Source: Turbatrix aceti (Eukaryota > Nematoda > Chromadorea > Rhabditida > Panagrolaimidae). Taken from it: a stretch of 64,000 bases of DNA. The stretch spans positions 10,658,180 to 10,722,179 of the forward strand of contig OZ017770.1 of NCBI GenBank assembly GCA_963969345.1, given 5' to 3'. The notes beneath the pieces were generated by a model, which worked only from the letters and a program-made list of their open reading frames with translations, searched no databases and was not told the origin of the DNA. A program made the position numbers and the translations under genes. Shown here one piece after another: positions 41,857 to 53,986 of the stretch. How positions within the stretch are numbered: position 1 is the first letter of the stretch; each line of letters opens with the position of its first letter.

Positions 41857-42578
41857 TATTTCTTTCAAAATTATTCTGCTGTCTGCGCTTTTTTCGTTTA
41901 TCTGGTGAAGCCTGCTTTTTTATTTTACCGGATGCATTCAGGTTGATACGTTTGATGCAGCGCTTTTGTTGAGCTATGATAGCTCACATAAATAACTGTT
42001 TGTCTTTTTTTTTTGCACAAAAGCATGTGTCCGTCTTGCTCATCGTTCCCTATCTTCTTATCTTCTTTGTCATCATTTTTTTGCTGTGCGGCAATTTTTT
42101 CCTCTATTAGCCAGTTGGTATCTCTATTTTTTTTGGTATCTGCCTTTTTGTTTTTTTTTTATTTTTTTTTCGGTGCCTTGTTTTCTATCATTGAGTCTTT
42201 CTATTTGGCAGTCAATTATACCCCTAGTCCGTTAATCCAAGATTTTCCTTTTCCTGGCTCCTGACACAGTGCTTCCATTCTTCTTTTGTGAAGTAAAACA
42301 GGCAAGCATCGGTACATACCTACTTTGTAGCAATTTTTTTGAAACAGCTTTCGCAGTGATGCCATACGGACACTGACCTTGGTTTCTGAAATCAGTATCC
42401 TATGGCATCATTGGAAAACCGTTTCAACGGAAACAGATTCTTTTCTTTCTATTTGCTTCAAGTTACAGTACATAGCTTTTAAGTCGAAAGGCTTACGAAA
42501 AGCGACTTCTTGCCTGCATTTGAGAGCAGACTTTGTTCTACTATGTATTTCTGGTCCATTTTTGCCATTACACAGCCT
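41857..42578 (+). repeat. segments f and e, palindrome 2 left arm
   Basis: Copy of 10391-11092, with a T-rich expansion near 42150-42170 replacing GTATCAACGG. Confidence 0.6.
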
Positions 42579-43172
42579 GTGTTGTCGGGTTCGGAAATTT
42601 TTCGGGTAACCCGACGCGAACCCGAAACCGAACCCGAAATTTTCGGGTAACCCGACCCGAACCCGAACCTGAACCCGAAAAATTCGGGTAACCCGACTCG
42701 AACCCGAACCCGAACCCGATAATTTCGGGTTACCCGACCCGAAACCCGAAATTTTCGGGTTTTGGGCGGGTTAGCTGAAGAACCCGACCCGAAACCCGAA
42801 TTTTTTTTTCATAAAATCGGTAAATTTATTTAATTGTACTTAAATTTTTGCATTGTGGAGGCTAATATAATAAATATTGCGTCTTCAGAAACAAATTTTT
42901 GACATGTTTAACGGTTTTTTTTAAACTTTTTTTCTCATTTTGACTTTTATTGTCGGGTTCTGAAACCCGAAATTTGGAAAACCCGACCCGAACCCGAAAC
43001 CGAACCCGAAATTTTTGGGTTACCCGACCCAAACCCGAACCCGAAAAATTCGGGTTACCCGACCCGAACCCGAACCTGAACCCGAAAAATTCGGGTAACC
43101 CGACTCGAAACCCGGGATTTTCGGGTCTGGTTCGGGTCGGGTCGGGTTTCGGGTCGGGTAACCCGACAACAC
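42579..43172 (+). mobile_element. G-rich foldback element, copy 6 (with hairpin at 43173-43215)
   Basis: 594 bases, the longest copy, with perfect 13-base ends. Confidence 0.7.
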
Positions 43173-43215
43173 TTGCGTTTGCGCTCCCTGTGTAACACAG
43201 GGAGCGCAAACGCAA

Positions 43216-44454
43216 AAATTTTATTAAAATTGTCATTTATTTTTTAAAAAGGTACATACATTGAAAAGAATTTTAAATGGCAAACTGTGTCACTGTAAAT
43301 TAATTTGTTCTTCAAAATTAAAAATAAAAATAATGGACTTTTTTGAATGAATCATTCAAAACGGATATCCACCTACATGCATATGTTTTTTGTCTCTTTT
43401 TATTGCTGTTTTGAATTTAAATGTGTTTTCCGGATTCAAATTGGCAAACTTATCACCATTGGTTTATGCAAAAAAAACCGACTATTCTATAACCGACTTC
43501 CCCCACTAGTGCAGGCTACAAGTTTGTTTACTGTCTTAGGGTCCGAAAATCTAGCTTTACCGGTTTATGTAAAACTTCTCGATCATAAATTATCGCTAAA
43601 AAGATTTAGGGGTACGTTTCGACTTTTCATGTTTTCCTTGAACATCCATTTCACGTCTGTTTTTTTTTAATCCAGACATGTTTTCGGTTTTTAAGTAATT
43701 CTGTTGGTCATACATTTTTCCCCCGTTATTGTGAATTTTATTATCGTCGTCATTACAAGGCTTGTATTTGGATTTAAATGACGTTAAAAAGTACCACTTT
43801 TTGCTGCACAAGCGTATACCCCCGGCACTTTTTTTGTATGGCACTTCCATAACCCTCTCTCCCCTTTCCCATTTCCCAGCGATTCTTTGCCACCCACAGA
43901 GGCACACAGCGACCCTCGGTGACAAAATTTGACCTGGGGAAATTTTTTGTACGGCATTTTTCCTCCTCCTTTTCTCCTCTCATCAACAACACTAAATATA
44001 CGTTTTCTTGTTAATCAAGCTGTGTATTTCGGAGCTCTTATCCATTTATTTTCCCAAGTCGATGAATAACGTGATCGTAGAACAACATTTAGGCTTGTAC
44101 GATTACTTCTTCCCAGGTTGAGACTGCGCTTTCATTGTTCAGTCTTTTTTTAAATACTGAACCTTTTTTTTAATTGTGCTGTCAGTGACAAAATATAAAA
44201 AAAAGCGTTTTGAATTTTTTAATATTTGTTGTACCCCCCAGTACGTTTAAACGCGCAGCAGTGTGTCTGGAAAAAATAAAGGACAAGCTGGCTGGCTGGG
44301 TGGACAACGACTGACTGAGTGAGTCCCCCAACCATCCATCAAACAGGCAGGAAGTCCCCACTTGCAAAAGTACTGTGACTGGCTAGTTTTAAAAAAGTCA
44401 ACATGGCCACTACTCTTTGACAAGAGACATAGACTTGATTTACTAAAAAAATAT
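43216..44454 (+). repeat. segment c and flanks, palindrome 2 left arm
   Basis: Copy of 11689-12928. No supported gene. Confidence 0.6.
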
Positions 44455-44557
44455 TTTTGAACTCAGCGGCTTGTTCGAGTTCTTCCAGTCGTGCAGCACT
44501 GCCTAAGTACCTTGCGTTGATGGTGGCGACCTGCAGGAACTTCCTTTGACGCCTCAT
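44455..44557 (-). pseudogene. truncated APE-type endonuclease N-terminus, copy 8
   Basis: Same as copy 1. Confidence 0.6.
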
Positions 44558-45148
44558 GTAGCTACGTTCACGTCCGCTACGACTTCTGTGAACGGAGTCT
44601 TCACCCTCCCCTTGCTTCTCCCGTTCAGAACGATTTCAGCGCGGTTGCACGCGAGAGCGAAACGAGAATGCGACCGCTCAGCGCGTGCAGAGAATGAAGA
44701 CTGATTTTGATAACAATATTAAAACTAGTCGTCTTATCAAGCTGTTAAGATTCTTACACAACGTGCATGCGCTGGTGAGTTCAAGCTCCGATCATCAAAA
44801 AAACTGGTGAGTTCGATCATGGTGTGAAAAGGCGAAAACGGGTACCCTTCGAAGTTCTTCTACGTACCCTACGTAGACGTCGAAAGCTTCGAAGAAACAA
44901 AAATGATGGAAAAGCTATTACAACGTTTCTTGGTAACTTTTTAAAGGTCTTTTACGTACCCTACGTAGATCCCCTACGTAGACGTCGAAAACTTCGAAGG
45001 TAAAAAAACTGTAGAAAATGTAGCTATGCGTTTTTGGTAACTTAAGAACGTCTCCTACGTACCCTACCTATTTTTTTCTGTAATTGAGATAAAAACGTTT
45101 TTTCTTTTGTTTTTGGTTTGCGAAAACTAATTTTTCATCCATTTTCAG

Positions 45149-45367
45149 CTGAAAAAAAACATCCTCAGCCAATTCGTCGCCGCCTTCGAAGCGCATCAAC
45201 GAATTCGCTCAAAAATAGACGCAAACGTCCGCCAGACGCAAAATACAGTCTTCAACGTACAATCTGTCCTTCGATCCATGAATTACGATTTCAACAAATT
45301 CCGTCCCGTGTTTACAACCAAGTTACGCCCGTGTCTTCGTGAATCTTCTGTCTGTTCATGTTCATAG
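45149..45367 (+). CDS. captured terminal exon, copy 4
   Basis: Identical in frame and splice signal to 37691-37909. Confidence 0.5.
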   Translation: MKKNILSQFVAAFEAHQRIRSKIDANVRQTQNTVFNVQSVLRSMNYDFNKFRPVFTTKLRPCLRESSVCSCS

Positions 45368-45725
45368 TAGCTTCTCTCTTCATCAGGTCAACTTCAACAC
45401 GCTCAATTATCAAGCATGACGTAACCCAACCAAATCAACAACTCTAACCAATTCACACTTAAACGACGACAACACAGCAATTTTTCTTTCCACATAGCAT
45501 ACAAATATCTATTTTTTAAATGAGCTTATTTTTGTTTTTTGATTTGTTTGTCGTGTAACGATTATACTTACTTACTGAATTTGAAAACAAATCGAATTTC
45601 GCAACCGCTTTACAGTTGGTGAATCAGCTTCTGTAAAACCGTGAACCATCATGAATCATTACGTCGGCAATGATTCATGTTGTTGCGCGTGCATGTACCA
45701 GCGCCCCAACTGAGGAAGAGAAAAC

Positions 45726-45797
45726 GTTGGTGTAGCTCAGTGGTTAGAGCAAACGCCCGGAGAGCGACTAGTCGTGGGTTCAAGTCCCACCACCGGC
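45726..45797 (+). tRNA. tRNA-like gene 6
   Basis: Single left-side copy at the centre of palindrome 2 (palindrome 1 has three). A and B boxes and acceptor stem are intact, with the same C33 and weak anticodon stem. Confidence 0.55.
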
Positions 45798-45856
45798 CAA
45801 CCTTTTCCTCTGTAACAATGTCAGACCGTTAAATGTTTTTACATCTGATCTATGAC

Positions 45857-46547
45857 GCTTATTTTTGAAAAATAAGCAAAACGCTTATTTTTGAAAACGG
45901 TTATTCAAAAATAAGCAAAACGCTTATTTAGCAAAACGCTTATTCAAAAATAAGCGAAACGCTTATTTAGCAAAACGCTTATTTTTAAAAAATAAGCGGG
46001 ACGCTTATTTTAACATTGTACAATTCAAAAAAATAAGCGAAACGCTTATTTAGCAAAACGCTTATTCAAAAATAAGCGAAACGCTTATTAAGCAAAACGC
46101 TTATTTTTAAAAAATAAGCGGGACGCTTATTTTAACATTGTACAATTCAAAAAAATAAGCGAAACGCTTATTTAGCAAAACGCTTATTCAAAAATAAGCG
46201 AAACGCTTATTAAGCAAAACGCTTATTTTTAAAAAATAAGCGGAACGCTTAATTTAACATTGTACAATTCAAACAAATAAGCGAAACGCTTATTTAGCAA
46301 AACGCTTATTCAAAAATAAGCGAAACGCTTATTAAGCAAAACGCTTATTTTTAAAAAATAAGCGGGACGCTTATTTTAACATTGTACAATTCAAAAAAAT
46401 AAGCGAAACGCTTATTTAGCAAAACGCTTATTCAAAAATAAGCAAAACGCTTATTTAGCAAAACGCTTATTTTTTAAAAATAAGCGGGATGCTTATTTTT
46501 AAAAAATAAAAAATAAGCGTTTCGCTTATTTCTTAAAAATAAGCGTC
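45857..46547. repeat. central satellite of palindrome 2 (122-base period)
   Basis: CATTGTACAA recurs at 46014, 46136, 46258 and 46380, exactly 122 bases apart. This is two more units than the centre of palindrome 1. Confidence 0.95.
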
Positions 46548-46603
46548 ACAGATCAGATGTAAAAACATTTAACGGTCTGACATTGTTACCGAGGAAAAGG
46601 TTG

Positions 46604-46675
46604 GTCGGTGGTGAGACTTGAACCCACGACTTGTCGCTATCCGGGCGCTTGCTCTAACCACTGAGCTACACCAAC
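46604..46675 (-). tRNA. tRNA-like gene 7
   Basis: Mirror partner of gene 6, with acceptor GTTGGTG/CACCGAC. It carries AGCGACAAGTCG where gene 6 has GCGACTAGTCG. Confidence 0.5.
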
Positions 46676-47033
46676 GTATTCACTTCCTCAGTGGGGGCGC
46701 TGGTATATGCACGCGCAACAACATGAATCATTGCCGACGTAATGATTCATGATGGTTCACGGTTTTACAGAAGCTGATTCACCAACTGTAAAGCGGTTGC
46801 GAAATTCGATTTGTTTTCAAATTCAGTAAGTAAGTATAATCGTTACACGACAAACAAATCAAAAAACAAAAATAAGCTCATTTAAAAAATAGATATTTGT
46901 ATGCTATGTGGAAAGAAAAATTGCTGTGTTGTCGTCGTTTAAGTGTGAATTGGTTAGAGTTGTTGATTTGGTTGGGTTACGTCATGCTTGATAATTGAGC
47001 GTGTTGAAGTTGACCTGATGAAGAGAGAAGCTA

Positions 47034-47252
47034 CTATGAACATGAACAGACAGAAGATTCACGAAGACACGGGCGTAACTTGGTTGTAAACACGGGACGG
47101 AATTTGTCGAAATCGTAATTCATGGATCGAAGGACAGATTGTACGTTGAAGACTGTATTTTGCGTCTGGCGGACGTTTGCGTCTATTTTTGAGCGAATTC
47201 GTTGATGCGCTTCGAAGGCGGCGACGAATTGGCTGAGGATGTTTTTTTTCAG
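47034..47252 (-). CDS. captured terminal exon, copy 5
   Basis: Reverse copy, intact frame, with the Asn to Asp change shared with copy 2. Confidence 0.5.
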   Translation of the reverse strand: MKKNILSQFVAAFEAHQRIRSKIDANVRQTQNTVFNVQSVLRSMNYDFDKFRPVFTTKLRPCLRESSVCSCS

Positions 47253-47840
47253 CTGAAAATGGATGAAAAATTAGTTTTCGCAAACCAAAAACAAAAGAAA
47301 AAACGTTTTTATCTCAATTACAGAAAAAAATAGGTAGGGTACGTAGGAGACGTTCTTAAGTTACCAAAAACGCATAGCTACATTTTCTACAGTTTTTTTA
47401 CCTTCGAAGTTTTCGACGTCTACGTAGGGGATCTACGTAGGGTACGTAAAGGACCTTTAAAAAGTTACCAAGAAACGTTGTAATAGCTTTTCCATCATTT
47501 TTGTTTCTTCGAAGCTTTCGACGTCTACGTAGGGTACGTAGAAGAACTTCGAAGGGTACCCGTTTTCGCCTTTTCACACCATGATCGAACTCACCAGTTT
47601 TTTTGATGATCGGAGCTTGAACTCACCAGCGCATGCACGTTGTGTAAGAATCTTAACAGCTTGATAAGACGACTAGTTTTAATATTGTTATCAAAATCAG
47701 TCTTCATTCTCTGCACGCGCTGAGCGGTCGCATTCTCGTTTCGCTCTCGCGTGCAACCGCGCTGAAATCGTTCTGAACGGGAGAAGCAAGGGGAGGGTGA
47801 AGACTCGGTTCACAGAAGTCGTAGCGGACGTGAACGTGAA

Positions 47841-47942
47841 CGCGTCAAAGGAAGTTCCTGTAGATCGCCACCATCAACGCAAGGTACTTAGGCAGTGCTG
47901 CACGACTGGAAGAACTCGAACAAGCCGCTGAGTTCAAAAATA
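47841..47942 (+). pseudogene. truncated APE-type endonuclease N-terminus, copy 9
   Basis: ATG lost as in T0 (GAACGCGTCAAAGG), but the AAGGTAC codons are retained. Confidence 0.55.
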
Positions 47943-49027
47943 TTTTTTTAGTAAATCAAGTCTATGTCTCTTGTCAAAGAGTAGTGGCCATGTTGACTTT
48001 TTTTATAACTAGCCAGTCACAGTACTTTTGCAAGTGGGGACTTCCTGCCTGTTTGATGGATGGTTGGGGGACTCACTGAGTCAGTCGTTGTCCACCCAGC
48101 CGGCCAGCTAGTCCTTTATTTTTTCCACACAAACTGCTGCGCGTTTAAACGTACTGGGGGGGTACAACAAATATTAAAAAATTCAAAACGCTTTTTTTTA
48201 TATTATGTCACTGACAGCACAATTAAAAAAAAAGGTTCAGTATTTAAAAAAAGACTGAACAATGAAAGCGCAGTCTCAACCTGGGAAGAAGTAATCGTAT
48301 AAGCCTGAATGTTGTTCTACGATCACGTTATTCATCGACTTCTGAAAATAAATGGATAAGAGCTCCGTAATACACAGCTTGATTAACAAGAAAACGTATA
48401 TTTAGTGTTGTTGATGAGAGGAGAAAAGGAGGAGGAAAAATGCCGTACAAAAAATTTCCCCAGGTCAAATTTTGTCACCGAGGGTCGCTGTGTGCCTCTG
48501 TGGGTGGCAAAGAATCGCTGGGAAATGGGAAAGGGGAGAGAGGGTTATGGAAGTGCCATACAAAAAAAGTGCCGGGGGTATACGCTTGTGCAGCAAAAAG
48601 TGGTACTTTTTAACGTCATTTAAATCCAAATACAAGCCTTGTAATGACGACGATAATAAAATTCACAATAACGGGGGAAAAATGTATGACCAACAGAATT
48701 ACTTAAAAACCGAAAACATGTCTGGATTAAAAAAAAACAGACGTGAAATAGATGTTCAAGGAAAACATGAAAAGTCAAAACGTACCCCTAAATCTTTTTA
48801 GCGATAATTTATGATCGAGAAGTTTTACATAAACCGGTAAAGCTAGATTTTCGGACCCTAAGACAGTAAACAAACTTGTAGCCTGCACTAGTGGGGGAAG
48901 TCGGTTATAGAATAGTCGGTTTTTTTTGCATAAACCAATGGTGATAAGTTTGCCAATTTGAATCCGGAAAACACATTTAAATTCAAAACAGCAATAAAAA
49001 GAGACAAAAAACATATGCATGTAGGTG
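47943..49027 (-). repeat. segment c and flanks, palindrome 2 right arm
   Basis: Mirror of 43370-44454 up to GTAGGTGGAT. No supported gene. Confidence 0.6.
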
Positions 49028-49090
49028 GATGTTTTTTTGTCTCTTTCAATTCAATTTGTCTCTTTCAATTCAGGGAGCGCAAGTCAATTT
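49028..49090. other. deletion with templated filler DNA
   Basis: About 150 bases present in other copies (26762-26910) are replaced by about 57 bases. The filler contains two copies of GTCTCTTTCAATTCA, whose TTTTTTGTCTCTTT matches the reverse complement of AAAGAGACAAAAAA just upstream. It also contains CAGGGAGCGCAA copied from the hairpin just downstream. Confidence 0.75.
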
Positions 49091-49133
49091 TTGCGTTTGC
49101 GCTCCCTGTGTTACACAGGGAGCGCAAACGCAA

Positions 49134-49703
49134 GTGTTGTCGGGTTACCCGACCCGACCCGAACCAGACCCGAAAATCCCGGGTTTCGAGTCGGGTTACC
49201 CGAATTTTTCAAGTTCAGGTTCGGGTTCGGGTCGGGTAACCCGAATTTTTCGGGTTCGGGTTTGGGTCGGGTAACCCAAAAATTTCGGGTTTGGTTTCGG
49301 GTTCGGGTCGGGTTTTCCAAATTTCGGGTTTCAGAACCCGACAATAAAAGTCAAAATGAGAAAAAAAGTTTAAAAAAAACCGTTAAACATGTCAAAAATT
49401 TGTTTCTGAAGACGCAATATTTATTATATTAGCCTCCACAATGCAAAAATTTAAGTACAATTAAATAAATTTACCGATTTTATGAAAAAAAAATTCGGGT
49501 TTCGGGTCGGGTTCTTCCGCTAACCCGCCCAAAACCCGAAAATGTCGGGTTTCGGGTCGGGTAACCCGAAATTATCGGGTTCGGGTCGGGTAACCCGAAA
49601 TTTTCGGGTTCGCGTTCGGGTTCGGGTCGGGTTACCCGAAAATTTCGGGTTCGGTTTCGGGTTCGGGTCGGGTTACCCGAAAAATTTTTGAACCCGACAA
49701 CAC
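49134..49703 (-). mobile_element. G-rich foldback element, copy 7 (with hairpin at 49091-49133)
   Basis: 570 bases with perfect 13-base ends. Confidence 0.7.
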
Positions 49704-50411
49704 AGGCTGTGTAATGGCAAAAATGGACCAGAAATACATAGTAGAACAAAGTCTGCTCTCAAATGCAGGCAAGAAGTCGCTTTTCGTAAGCCTTTTGACT
49801 AAAAAGCTATGTACTGTAACTTGAAGCAAATAGAAAGAAAAGAATCTGTTTCCGTTGAAACGGTTTTCCAATGATGCCATAGGATACTGATTTCAGAAAC
49901 CAAGGTCAGTGTCCGTATGGCATCACTTCGAAAGCTGTTTCAAAAAAATTGCTACAAAGTAGGTATGTACCGATGCTTGCCTGTTTTACTTCACAAAAGA
50001 AGAATGGAAGCACTGTGTCAGGAGCCAGGAAAAGGAAAATCTTGGATTAACGGACTAGGGGTATAATTGACTGCCAAATAGAAAGACTCAATGATAGAAA
50101 ACAAGGCACCGTTGATACAAAAAGGCAGATACCAAAAAAATAGAGATACCAACTGGCTAATAGAGGAAAAAATTGCCGCACAGCAAAAAAATGATGACAA
50201 AGAAGATAAGAAGATAGGGAACGATGAGCAAGACGGACACATGCTTTTGTGCAAAAAAAAAAAGACAAACAGTTATTTATGTGAGCTATCATAGCTCAAC
50301 AAAAGCGCTGCATCAAACGTATCAACCTGAATGCATCCGGCAAAATAAAAAAGCAGGCTTCACCAGATTAACGAAAAAAGCGCAGACAGCAGAATAATTT
50401 TGAAAGAAATA
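49704..50411 (-). repeat. segments e and f, palindrome 2 right arm
   Basis: Mirror of 41857-42578, without the T-rich expansion. Confidence 0.6.
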
Positions 50412-50912
50412 CATAGACAACCACCTTTACTCCGAAACGACCGAGTTGACACGATCGACTGCTGCGCACAATCATGCCAAAACACACTAGTTGGGAGAAC
50501 AATTCGGTTGATCAACGTTTAACATAATCGATACAAAAAGGCATAACAAAAAGAAGATGTGAACATAACAGCAATCTGTCAGACAAGTATTTATACGAGT
50601 AAAACAATAGTGATGGATAACAAATACATATATGTAAATAAAGAACGCCGGGTAAAACGTAAGAACAAAAATTGAGCAGCAGAAACAATCAACCAAATCC
50701 CCCCCCCTCTCCCCTATTGACCAAAAAGCACATGCTGTGCCTGATGCAACATAATCATCAGCAATAACCACTTGTAAAAGGCAGCAAAGACCAACGCAGA
50801 ATTCGTGATACAAAGTGAGTTCAACTCTACCAACTAGTGTGTTTTGGCATGATTGTGCGCAGCAGTCGATCGTGTCAACTCGGTCGTTTCGGAGTAAAGG
50901 TGGTTGTCTATG
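50412..50912 (-). repeat. foldback element, palindrome 2 right arm
   Basis: Both 83-base arms complete. Confidence 0.9.
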
Positions 50913-51077
50913 TGTATTTATGTATGTATGTATGTTTTTTTGATGATCAGAGCTTAAACTCGCCAGCGCATGCGCGTTGTGTAAGAATTTTAACAGCCTG
51001 ATAAGAGGATTAGTTTCAATATTGTTATAAAAATATTTTTTTAGTAAATCAAGTCTACGTCCCTCGCAACGAGCCAT
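50487..51077 (-). CDS. repeat-encoded cysteine-rich ORF, MARC-type, full length 196 aa
   Basis: Intact long-frame copy (9-G tract), nearly identical to 28309-28899 with a Lys to Arg change near NPLI(K/R)LLKF. Acceptor-like CTCAG lies 2 bases before the ATG. Confidence 0.4.
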   Translation of the reverse strand: MARCEGRRLDLLKKYFYNNIETNPLIRLLKFLHNAHALASLSSDHQKNIHTYINTHRQPPLLRNDRVDTIDCCAQSCQNTLVGRVELTLYHEFCVGLCCLLQVVIADDYVASGTACAFWSIGERGGDLVDCFCCSIFVLTFYPAFFIYIYVFVIHHYCFTRINTCLTDCCYVHIFFLLCLFVSIMLNVDQPNCSPN

Positions 51078-51808
51078 GTCTGAGAAAAAATATTAATTTT
51101 GAGCAACATTACAAGTTTAAAAAAAATTGTTATCAGCTATTTGTGCTTTTGTGTACGTGTAGATACCCAGCAGACGAAATATTTAGGCAAAGAGATTTTT
51201 CATGAGGTGTCTTTTGCTAATGTTTAGATGTCAGCGTAAGTGAAAAGAACTGGCAAACTCAATACAAACGTGTTTAGTCTAGTGGCTATCGATCACGCAA
51301 AAGAAAAATCAAAAACACGCATGCGCATGCGCATGCCTAAAAAACAACATTATGATGCATTACTCTGAAACTTGGGTTGTTTCTGAATTTTAAAATTTAC
51401 ACAGAAAGCAAGCCAGTTATCCGAGTCAAACAACATTGCCGTTTTCTTTACAGAAAATTAAAAGAGTTATCTGATTACCAAAGCGACATAGCATAGCATA
51501 AAAATTTTCTCAGGTCAAATATTTTGTCGTACCGTGGGTCGCTGTGAGTTGCTGGGGGTGGCATTAGGTCGCACACAAACAGAACATATCTTTTGATAAA
51601 AATGCAAATAAAAACAATTTAAAAAAAAAGACATCCCTGTAATTCCATCTTAATAGTTTGCTTCATGGGTATCAACAAATCAAATTCTTGTCGGCCCGGT
51701 GCGGCCCGATTGACACACTTGGCGAAAATGCCGTTTATACCCACCCCCGTCGACCAGAAATGCCCCCTTACTAAGAATAACAAAACGTAATAAAATAGTG
51801 ACGAAAAA
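51078..51808 (-). promoter_or_regulatory. K2 block, palindrome 2 right arm
   Basis: Reverse copy of 8996-9725. Confidence 0.4.
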
Positions 51809-52027
51809 TGTTACTCTACTTCAGCCTGCTAAATCAAACGTAACATTATAGCGAAAAAAAGTGTTACTCTACTTCAGCCTGCTCAATCAAACGTAACATT
51901 ATAGCAAAAAAAAGTGTTACTCTACTTCAGCCTGCTAAATCAAACGTAACATTATAGCGAAAAATAGTGTTACTCTACTTCAGTCTGCTAAATCAAACGT
52001 AACATTATAGCGAAAAAAAGTGTTACA
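51809..52027 (-). repeat. 53-base minisatellite, array 6 (about 4 units)
   Basis: The shortest array; it ends abruptly at GTGTTAC, fused to AAAAGAAGAATGG. Confidence 0.95.
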
Positions 52028-52200
52028 AAAGAAGAATGGAAGCGCTGTGTCAGGAGCCACGAAAAAGAAAATCTTGGATTAACGGACTGGGGTATAATTA
52101 ATTGACAAATAGAAATAAAAAACTTTGGCTGTCGTCAAAGTTTTACGGCAGCCAAAGTTTTACGTGATAATGCAGTACTGGTTTTTCAAGGAGTTGACAG

Positions 52201-52416
52201 TCATTTTTGGAATAATTTTTTATATGTACTATTGGCTCCAAGCTTTTCAAATTGAGTAATCACGTGACTTCGCTCAGTGCTCTCTCGGCCGAGCACTGAA
52301 GCAAGCAGATTGGCTCGAATGTTTGGCTCGTACGTACTAGTATGTATAACAATTTTAGTCACCAGTTTCGTCGTTCTCAATGGCGTTTGTTTTTGTTGAA
52401 GAAGTAATAAATACAT
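52201..52416 (-). CDS. small repeat-encoded ORF, 71 aa, copy 3
   Basis: Intact reverse copy. The hairpin CAGCCAAAGTTTT lies just downstream (52120-52165). Confidence 0.25.
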   Translation of the reverse strand: MYLLLLQQKQTPLRTTKLVTKIVIHTSTYEPNIRANLLASVLGRESTERSHVITQFEKLGANSTYKKLFQK

Positions 52417-52950
52417 AACTTTGTGTTTTTAATAATTGTTTCATACTACACAAAACAGCGATCAATAAGAACGTTTGTTCCTGCCAATTCGGCGGATTTG
52501 CAAACGCAAAGGGGGAACATAATAAATCTGATCTTATAATAATTTTTCTTACGTTAAATCAGTTTACATTGAACAGAGAAATAAACATACCAGGAATGAA
52601 GCTGTGGGTTCGCGGATAACCCAAACGGTGGTCCCGCCACAAAATGCGCCAGGGCTTCAAAATCAGAAAATCACTAATATTTTAACTTTTTATAGGAATA
52701 AAACTAAATTATATTTTTCACAAAATTTTTTCAAGTGTTGGGCAAATATTCGCTTAGTGTCCGTTTCAGGGATGAGAGCGGGTAATCACAATTAGCCAAA
52801 CGAAATATTATTTTTAGACCAAACAAACATAAAATCCAGCTCAAATAACACTAAACAGACTTCAATAGGATATGAGGCCACTTTTGTGAGCATACACTGG
52901 ATCCGGCAGTAACAGGTCATCTGGGGTCACTGTGTAAACGTTGACAACAC
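52417..52950 (-). repeat. arm segment left of the gypsy-like insertion
   Basis: Mirror of 39030-39578; it ends with the first copy of the target duplication CAACAC (52945-52950). No gene. Confidence 0.75.
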
Positions 52951-53577
52951 TGTACCGGGTGCAAGCAGGAGGAGACATGCATGTGCGGCACCGGGACCAG
53001 CTCAAAGGGGCCGAAGAGGAATTGGCGGATAAAAAAATGAAGGAACCGTGGGTTTCAGGATCGGTTAACATGCTGCAGAATCTGCGGGTATCGCTGTCAC
53101 CGGGCGACGACTCCACGGACAACCATCGGCGAGTCAGGCCCCAGCCCAAAAGCGTGATCATTCGAGTTCAGCCGAAGACGACTCCCCCAGATCGGTCGGC
53201 CCCCGCATCGTTGCATCCTGACTCTGACTCCTCGGACGAGCGCCAGCGGTCCCGTCCTCAGCCAAAGAGTGTCGTGGTCAAGGTCTTTCCCAAGGTACCA
53301 ATCCCCGACCGCCTGGTTTCAATGTCCACCGAGGAGCTGAAGCGGGAGCAGGCCGAGATCAAGAAGGAGCAGATCAAGCTGTCCGACGACGTGGACTACC
53401 TCCTCAAGGGCACGGTTCAACAGATTGCGGAAACTCAAGAAAACCTGCGAATGAGTCGTCGTTTTTATGGTCCGGCGATCAAGGAGCTCACGGAGACGAT
53501 GGAATTCGTCACGCTCGCTCTCAAGAAGCTGACCGGCCTGAATGAGGAATACTGCGCCATTTGGCAGCTTCGGTCAG
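52951..53577 (+). pseudogene. inverted copy of the pol 3' end
   Basis: It matches 54000-54626 in reverse complement at equal length (627 bases), so no indels. It encodes the integrase C-terminal tail (YRVQAGGDMHVRHRDQLKG and on) and is joined at GGTCAG directly to the TG of the adjacent LTR end, omitting the polypurine tract. The open frame continues into the LTR only by chance. Confidence 0.9.
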
Positions 53578-53986
53578 TGCTACCGAGGCTTCTCGCCGCA
53601 GTCTTGAAACCTTCCGCCGTAGTCGCTCCGAATCGTGATGTAGCTTTATTCCTTGTTCGTAGCACAAATACAGAAGCCCAACTGAGCCTCGCCGAATCAC
53701 GTAGATCTCGGCACAACACGAGTTTTAGTAAAATCAACAACAACACAGAGGGAGAGAGAGAGCTCGTCGTGGCCAACCAGTCACGCACGAGCAGGGAGAT
53801 AAGACTGACTCACATCAGTCGCCACGACGGGACCAGCGCGCTTCCTTTCGCCGGGGTTCCTCTGAAGGCACGTAGCGTAGTCGATGATCAGTGCGGGGTT
53901 CTTTCTGTGTCGTCGGTTCGGGCGTCGGGGATGGCGCACGCACTCGCGGGTGCTTGGCCGGCGGGACGCCAAGCGCCCCGTCGGCA
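53578..53986 (-). repeat. 3' LTR, 409 bases
   Basis: On the minus strand it begins TGCCGACGGGGCGC and ends CGGTAGCA (TG...CA). The length equals that of the other LTR, and every overlapping translated frame I compared is the same. Confidence 0.9.
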
